Below, one piece after another: positions 63,501 to 64,000 of a DNA stretch of 64,000 nucleotides; the first letter of the stretch is position 1, and every line of letters starts with the position of its first letter. The notes beneath the pieces are model-generated. The model saw only the letters and a program-made list of their open reading frames with translations, was not told the origin of the DNA and did not search any database. Position numbers and translations under genes: made by a program. This stretch comes from Todiramphus chloris collaris (lineage: Eukaryota; Chordata; Aves; Coraciiformes; Alcedinidae): NCBI GenBank assembly GCA_025345505.1, contig JANVCC010000020.1, forward strand, positions 52,687,523-52,751,522. Direction: 5' to 3'.

Positions 63501-63871
63501 GGGTACAAGTTACCCCTGGGGAGATTCCAGCTGGAAACAAGAGGACAATTTTTCACAATGAGAACAATCAGCCATTAGAATAATATCCCCAGGGAGGTGG
63601 TGAATTCCCCAACATGGAGCACACTTAAGATTCAGCTGCACAGGGTGCTAGGCCAGCTTGTCTAGATGTTGCTTTTGCCAAGAAGTGTTGGACTAGATGA
63701 TCCTTGTGGTTCTTCCAACCTGGTATTTTATAATTTTATGAAAATAGGACATACCGCATTTCCCATCATTGTGTAGGACTTCCCAGATCCAGTCTGTCCA
63801 TATGCAAAAACACAGGCATTATAACCTTCAAAGGCAGATTTAAGCACATCTGTACCAAGATTTTTGAAAAC
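416..63871 (-). CDS. KIF16B: KIF16B (kinesin-3, SNX23), partial gene, 17 coding exons
   Basis: Plus-end-directed kinesin-3 motor that, in mammals, carries early endosomes by binding PI3P through a C-terminal PX domain; Rab14 is a reported partner. Seventeen AG/GT-bounded minus-strand exons join without a frame break into 1040 codons plus 2 nt, covering about residues 78-1118 on the scale of human KIF16B (about 1317). Visible in order: P-loop GQTGSGKS, switch I NDVSSRSH, switch II DLAGSE, a short lysine loop, neck helix, FHA domain, a very long charged coiled coil and a Pro/Ser-rich linker. The N-terminal ~77 residues and promoter are off the right edge, and the PX exons off the left. The combination of motor, FHA core and coiled coil matches KIF16B rather than KIF1, KIF13 or KIF14. 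Every key ATPase motif is intact, so it looks functional. Family function is established knowledge; activity of this copy is inferred. Confidence 0.97.
575..3983 (-). other. KIF16B: Intron (3409 nt)
   Basis: Contains a (TG)(TA) tract (1109-1130) and TA-rich sequence at 1160-1195. I see no other exon or TE. An alternative terminal exon for a PX-less isoform could lie here, but I cannot recognise one. Confidence 0.8.
1109..1130. repeat. (TG)n(TA)n microsatellite
   Basis: TGTGTGTG followed by about seven TA units. Confidence 0.9.
3984..5339 (-). CDS. KIF16B: KIF16B large exon: main coiled-coil stalk (451 codons)
   Basis: 1356 nt, phase 2 to 2. The acceptor is TTTACTGTAG|GAAACA and the donor GAGAACG|GTAAGT. 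The stop-free frame encodes an extremely Glu/Lys/Gln/Leu-rich helix, opening with [20 protein letters not shown] and ending [12 protein letters not shown]. It contains blocks such as [37 protein letters not shown] and [12 protein letters not shown] that identify KIF16B. In mammals this stalk takes part in oligomerisation, autoinhibition and Rab14 binding. The ATG at 5351-5353 that opens the uninterrupted frame lies in the intron and is not a start codon. About residues 613-1065. Confidence 0.97.
5340..6882 (-). other. KIF16B: Intron (1543 nt)
   Basis: AT-rich intron with TA-rich patches near 5700-5720; no feature recognised. Confidence 0.82.
6883..6936 (-). CDS. KIF16B: KIF16B exon: start of coiled-coil stalk
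   Basis: 54 nt, phase 2 to 2, so symmetric. The acceptor is TTAAATCAG|GCTAGA and the donor AGTAAAAG|GTAACG. It encodes [17 protein letters not shown] between two split codons (G and R), a charged helix that begins the stalk. It is too small to find by ORF length; its phases fit both neighbours exactly. About residues 595-613. Confidence 0.95.
6947..6984. repeat. A-rich tract; gene-sense pyrimidine tract of next acceptor
   Basis: A runs broken by single C. On the coding strand this is the T-rich tract just upstream of the acceptor of the 6883-6936 exon. Confidence 0.8.
9431..9460 (+). repeat. Perfect 15-bp tandem duplication
   Basis: TTCAAAGTAATGGGC occurs twice head to tail at 9431-9445 and 9446-9460. 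Confidence 0.95.
11503..12273 (+). mobile_element. CR1 LINE fragment, 3' part, with internal deletion
   Basis: Plus-strand 5'-truncated CR1. Translation in shifting frames shows reverse-transcriptase C-terminal pieces: [13 protein letters not shown] with EDD where the catalytic F-A-D-D box is expected, then [39 protein letters not shown], and after a gap RFRLDIRK and LPREVVDAP. Stop codons and frame changes show it is dead. Sequence expected between the 'EQVQ' and 'RTRGDGF' segments (near 11985) is missing. It ends with the CR1 3' octamer repeat ATTCTATGATTCTACGATTC at 12254-12273. Confidence 0.93.
12882..12905. repeat. T-rich homopolymer tract
   Basis: T13, then G, then T10. Confidence 0.9.
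13682..13716. repeat. Pure purine tract
   Basis: A G11 run followed by GAA/GAGG/GGAAG units and an A run; 35 bases without a pyrimidine. Confidence 0.9.
14420..14508 (-). CDS. KIF16B: KIF16B exon: Ser-rich linker after FHA
   Basis: 89 nt, phase 0 to 2. The acceptor is TTGTTAG|AGTGGA and the donor AATCCAGG|GTGAGT. It encodes [20 protein letters not shown] then LSAVMLYNP, a serine-rich linker with several possible phosphorylation sites. About residues 566-595. Confidence 0.96.
14714..14796 (-). CDS. KIF16B: KIF16B exon: end of FHA domain
   Basis: 83 nt, phase 1 to 0. The acceptor is TCTCATCAG|GTGCTG and the donor AGAAAG|GTTAGA. It encodes (G)[20 protein letters not shown] then KLREKRK. The NMFRFNHP stretch is the hallmark end of kinesin-3 FHA domains. 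A 205-nt intron follows. About residues 538-565. Confidence 0.97.
16820..16830. repeat. G11 homopolymer
   Basis: Eleven consecutive G. Confidence 0.9.
16905..16926. repeat. (TA)n microsatellite
   Basis: TATGTGTATATATATATATAT, mostly TA units. Confidence 0.85.
17297..17313. repeat. T17 homopolymer
   Basis: Uninterrupted T run. Confidence 0.9.
18906..19043 (-). CDS. KIF16B: KIF16B exon: FHA domain core
   Basis: 138 nt, phase 1 to 1. The acceptor is TGTTTAG|TTCTTC and the donor AACCAAG|GTATTA. It encodes (V)[20 protein letters not shown], then [20 protein letters not shown] and THLNQ. It has the FHA consensus S/E-x-x-H-C and a VNG turn. About residues 492-538. Confidence 0.97.
19044..20254 (-). 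other. KIF16B: Intron (1211 nt)
   Basis: AT-rich, purine-rich around 20150-20240; no recognised repeat or exon. Confidence 0.82.
20255..20306 (-). CDS. KIF16B: KIF16B exon: FHA domain, GR motif
   Basis: 52 nt, phase 0 to 1, the shortest exon here. The acceptor is TTATGTAG|GAGGGA and the donor GATATTG|GTATGG. It encodes [17 protein letters not shown]. The Y-V-G-R motif is the FHA 'GR' signature on the phosphopeptide-binding face. About residues 475-492. Confidence 0.96.
20307..20875 (-). other. KIF16B: Intron (569 nt)
   Basis: Short intron with an A-rich (gene-sense T-rich) patch near 20798-20818; nothing else recognised. Confidence 0.83.
20876..20995 (-). CDS. KIF16B: KIF16B exon: start of FHA domain
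   Basis: 120 nt, 40 codons, phase 0 to 0. The acceptor is TTTATAG|GAGCAA and the donor TTGAAG|GTAAAT. It encodes [20 protein letters not shown], then [20 protein letters not shown]. The PHL-(3)-DDDLLSTG segment is the conserved start of kinesin-3 FHA domains. About residues 435-474. Confidence 0.97.
23921..24300 (-). mobile_element. CR1 LINE fragment (3' region, truncated at both ends)
   Basis: Read on the minus strand it gives the CR1 segment with GAGGAAAGGCTGAGAGACCT, GTGGTCACAAACTGGAACAC and GGCTGCCTAGGGAG, the last part of the RT ORF and start of the 3' UTR. The usual 3' terminal octamer repeats are absent; it stops near 23921. No intact ORF. Confidence 0.88.
24865..24910 (+). repeat. 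26-bp-period tandem duplication
   Basis: TAATACCAAATTAAAGAAAT at 24865-24884 is repeated exactly at 24891-24910, separated by TATGGG. Confidence 0.95.
26893..26902. repeat. C10 homopolymer
   Basis: Ten consecutive C, followed by T5. Confidence 0.9.
30423..30447. repeat. A14-G11 homopurine tract
   Basis: An A14 run directly followed by a G11 run. Confidence 0.9.
32314..32333. repeat. A20 homopolymer
   Basis: Uninterrupted A run. No adjacent SINE or processed gene copy recognised. Confidence 0.9.
40511..40537. repeat. Perfect 10-bp inverted repeat (hairpin) with 7-nt loop
   Basis: GGACCTGTGC at 40511-40520 and its exact reverse complement GCACAGGTCC at 40528-40537, with loop TCCAAGG. Confidence 0.9.
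40747..40850. repeat. A/C-rich low-complexity tract
   Basis: About 100 bases made almost only of A and C (CAAA, CCAA and A-run units), with very few G or T. Confidence 0.9.
42061..42081. repeat. (CA)7 and A run
   Basis: Seven CA units leading into an A run. Confidence 0.85.
43100..43608 (+). mobile_element. CR1 LINE fragment with 3' end
   Basis: Plus-strand CR1, 5' truncated. It shows a [18 protein letters not shown]-like piece, [18 protein letters not shown], the [20 protein letters not shown] stretch and LPREVVE, then the 3' UTR ending in GGACTTGATGATCGTAAAGG and a degraded TGATTGTGTGATTCTGT tail (43591-43607). It is a different subfamily from the copy at 11.5 kb, judging from the 3' UTR. 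Confidence 0.92.
47234..47293 (-). CDS. KIF16B: KIF16B exon: post-neck linker (20 codons)
   Basis: 60 nt, phase 0 to 0. The acceptor is TTCCTAG|GTACAA and the donor CTGAAA|GTAAGG. It encodes [20 protein letters not shown], a coiled-coil-prone segment conserved in kinesin-3 proteins before the FHA domain. It is symmetric and skippable in frame, and it begins a 26.2-kb intron. About residues 415-434. Confidence 0.96.
47422..47440. repeat. 8-bp inverted repeat with 3-nt loop
   Basis: CACTGCTG, CTC, CAGCAGTG: perfect reverse complement arms. Confidence 0.85.
47815..48640 (-). mobile_element. CR1 LINE fragment covering RT catalytic region, 3' end missing
   Basis: On the minus strand this encodes RT pieces: [68 protein letters not shown] and further down [29 protein letters not shown]. 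The catalytic F-A-D-D box reads S-S-D-A, so the second aspartate is gone, and there are stop codons and frameshifts. The element stops around 47815 without the C-terminal RT, 3' UTR or octamer tail. Confidence 0.9.
48793..48820. repeat. (TA)n(CA)n microsatellite
   Basis: TATATATATA followed by ten or more CA units. Confidence 0.92.
50921..50962. repeat. T-rich pyrimidine tract
   Basis: About 40 bases of T with scattered C, starting 39 bases past the donor of the 51001-51066 exon; purine-rich on the coding strand. Confidence 0.88.
51001..51066 (-). CDS. KIF16B: KIF16B exon: post-neck linker (22 codons)
   Basis: 66 nt, phase 0 to 0. The acceptor is ATTTTAG|ATCGCT and the donor GCAAGG|GTGAGT. 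It encodes [20 protein letters not shown] then AR, a KIF16B-specific segment between motor and FHA. Because it is symmetric, skipping keeps frame. About residues 393-414. Confidence 0.95.
51067..52929 (-). other. KIF16B: Intron (1863 nt)
   Basis: AT-rich; a C8 run at about 52735-52742. No other feature recognised. Confidence 0.82.
52930..53105 (-). CDS. KIF16B: KIF16B exon: end of motor, neck linker and neck helix
   Basis: 176 nt, phase 1 to 0. The acceptor is CTCCTTAG|CTATTT and the donor AATCAG|GTTAGC. It encodes (T)[20 protein letters not shown], the conserved C-terminal kinesin motor signature. It continues with [13 protein letters not shown], the neck linker region, and [18 protein letters not shown], a heptad-like neck helix. 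About residues 334-392. Confidence 0.97.
53106..55939 (-). other. KIF16B: Intron (2834 nt)
   Basis: Contains a T18 tract at 55253-55270 and an A-rich patch near 54464-54495. Otherwise I see nothing. Confidence 0.82.
55253..55270. repeat. T18 homopolymer
   Basis: Uninterrupted T run. Confidence 0.9.
55940..56071 (-). CDS. KIF16B: KIF16B exon: loop 12 lysine cluster and motor core
   Basis: 132 nt, phase 1 to 1. The acceptor is CATCACAG|CTGATT and the donor TGCCA|GTAAGT. It encodes (A)[20 protein letters not shown], then [20 protein letters not shown] and MIA. The [10 protein letters not shown] and GGNSKT motifs are typical of kinesin-3. The lysine run (KKK) sits where KIF1A carries its longer K-loop, so the basic patch is short. 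The intron before this exon is only 192 nt. About residues 290-334. Confidence 0.97.
56264..56432 (-). CDS. KIF16B: KIF16B exon: switch II of motor
   Basis: 169 nt, phase 0 to 1. The acceptor is TCTGTAG|GCTAAA and the donor GCCTTAG|GTAAGT. It encodes [20 protein letters not shown], then [20 protein letters not shown] and [22 protein letters not shown] is switch II, and NINKSL belongs to the following microtubule-binding relay helix region. About residues 234-290. Confidence 0.97.
56433..57815 (-). other. KIF16B: Intron (1383 nt)
   Basis: Contains a T-rich tract at 57733-57749. At its 3' end is an unusually long pyrimidine tract in gene orientation (plus-strand A-rich 56449-56493). A 157-codon plus-strand ORF inside it looks like chance. 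Confidence 0.82.
56449..56493 (-). repeat. Long polypyrimidine tract before switch II exon acceptor
   Basis: On the plus strand this is A-rich with a few G. Read in gene sense it is almost only T and C, ending about 14 bases before the acceptor AG (56434-56433). Confidence 0.88.
57816..57958 (-). CDS. KIF16B: KIF16B exon: switch I of motor
   Basis: 143 nt, phase 1 to 0. The acceptor is TTATTTAG|ATTTAT and the donor ACTCAG|GTAACA. It encodes (D)[20 protein letters not shown], then [20 protein letters not shown] and [15 protein letters not shown] is the switch I NxxSSRSH motif that senses the nucleotide gamma-phosphate. About residues 186-233. Confidence 0.97.
57959..58615 (-). other. KIF16B: Intron (657 nt)
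   Basis: AT-rich intron; no recognisable repeat or extra exon. Confidence 0.85.
58616..58725 (-). CDS. KIF16B: KIF16B exon: motor domain, SYLEIYNE motif
   Basis: 110 nt, phase 2 to phase 1. The acceptor is CTTTCAG|TTATCT and the donor TTGAGG|GTAAGA. It encodes (S)[13 protein letters not shown], the kinesin-wide E-I-Y-N-E motif, followed by a basic stretch RRKSSKTNN and [11 protein letters not shown]. The last base begins an aspartate codon completed by the next exon. About residues 149-186. Confidence 0.96.
58726..59223 (-). other. KIF16B: Intron (498 nt)
   Basis: Ordinary unique-looking intron sequence; no repeat or extra exon recognised. Confidence 0.85.
59224..59321 (-). CDS. KIF16B: KIF16B exon: motor domain
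   Basis: 98 nt, phase 0 in and phase 2 out. The acceptor is ATTGCAG|GGTGAT and the donor GTCAG|GTAGGT. It encodes [20 protein letters not shown] and then [12 protein letters not shown], with the last two bases starting a serine codon. The GLIPR motif of kinesin motors is present. About residues 117-149. Confidence 0.96.
61254..61274. repeat. T21 homopolymer
   Basis: Uninterrupted T run; a second run of 20 T lies at 61367-61386. Confidence 0.9.
61367..61386. repeat. T20 homopolymer
   Basis: Uninterrupted T run about 90 bases beyond the previous one. Confidence 0.9.
61840..62160 (-). mobile_element. Possible ancient CR1/L3-like fragment
   Basis: The order of weak matches on the plus strand (a 'gcagcctttcacatcttgta' segment, then 'cacgtatttcttgaaatggt' and 'ggacacagtattgcagaaga') resembles the reversed 3' half of an old CR1/L3-type LINE. 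It is highly eroded, with unclear boundaries and family. Confidence 0.3.
63100..63741 (+). mobile_element. CR1 LINE fragment with 3' end, next to P-loop exon donor
   Basis: Plus-strand (antisense to KIF16B) 5'-truncated CR1. It matches the CR1 pieces [27 protein letters not shown] and EKRLRGDL, and ends with TTGGACTAGATGATCCTTGT followed by a degraded TATTTTATAATTTTATG tail. Stop codons disrupt the ORF. Its end lies about 12 nt from the donor GT of the 63755-63871 exon. Confidence 0.92.
63755..63871 (-). CDS. KIF16B: KIF16B exon: P-loop of the motor domain
   Basis: 117 nt, 39 codons, phase 0 to 0, first exon in the window (about residues 78-116). The acceptor is TTTTTAG|GTTTTC and the donor GCG|GTATGT. 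It encodes [20 protein letters not shown], then [19 protein letters not shown], with the Walker A motif GQTGSGKS that binds ATP. A CR1 element ends about 12 bases past the donor. Its length is a multiple of three, so skipping it would delete the P-loop in frame. Confidence 0.97.
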
Positions 63872-64000
63872 CTAAAAACACAGGAAATTTTTTAGGACAA
63901 CAGAAGCTTGGGGGAAAACATTGTAAGCAATCTAGCAGGGCTACATTAAACAATAAATTACCACAATAGAAGCTAATGGCATCAATTAAGGATATTTAAT

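Larger units (their letters stand above)
59322..63754 (-). other. KIF16B: Intron between P-loop exon and next motor exon (4433 nt)
   Basis: Holds a CR1 copy next to its 5' end (63100-63740), a faint possible older CR1 piece (61840-62160), two T20-21 tracts (61254-61274, 61367-61386), a pyrimidine-rich stretch (60880-61190) and a GC-richer unexplained segment (about 59990-60760). I see no exon in it. Confidence 0.85.

Noticed and set aside
1-64000. Endogenous retrovirus or LTR element
   Set aside because: I found no gag/pol/env-like frame, primer-binding site or paired LTR in the window.

Overview
This is a piece of a vertebrate nuclear genome, most likely a bird. The evidence is one long, AT-rich, intron-rich gene, plus five clear CR1 LINE fragments. 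Two of these keep an ATTCTATGATTCTA-type 3' end, and all resemble avian CR1 subfamilies. There is no operon, phage, CRISPR array, tRNA or rRNA gene that I can support.

The whole window lies inside one gene on the minus strand: KIF16B (sorting nexin 23), a kinesin-3 motor that carries early endosomes toward microtubule plus ends. I place 17 coding exons from AG/GT splice sites and frame. They total 3122 nt (1040 codons plus 2 nt), and phases agree at every junction. The gene enters at the right edge with the P-loop exon (63755-63871). About 77 N-terminal residues and the promoter lie off the right side. It leaves on the left after an exon at 416-574. The C-terminal PX domain (about 200 residues) is off the left side.

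Layout from high to low coordinates: motor domain and neck exons (52930-63871); neck-FHA linker exons (51001-51066, 47234-47293); a 26.2-kb intron holding two CR1 fragments; FHA exons (14714-20995); short exons after the FHA domain (14420-14508, 6883-6936); one 1356-nt coiled-coil exon (3984-5339); and a proline-rich linker exon (416-574). The product pairs an N-terminal ATPase motor with an FHA module, a long coiled-coil stalk and (outside the window) a PI3P-binding PX cargo domain.

The rest is intron: CR1 fragments, homopolymer and dinucleotide tracts, a few tandem or inverted repeats, and long stretches where I see nothing. I found no previously undescribed system. The points most worth checking are a tandem splice donor in the last exon whose alternative use would place a stop before the PX domain, a CR1 copy ending about 12 bases from the donor of the P-loop exon, a run of frame-neutral exons around the neck and FHA domain, and a GC-richer unexplained segment near 60 kb.
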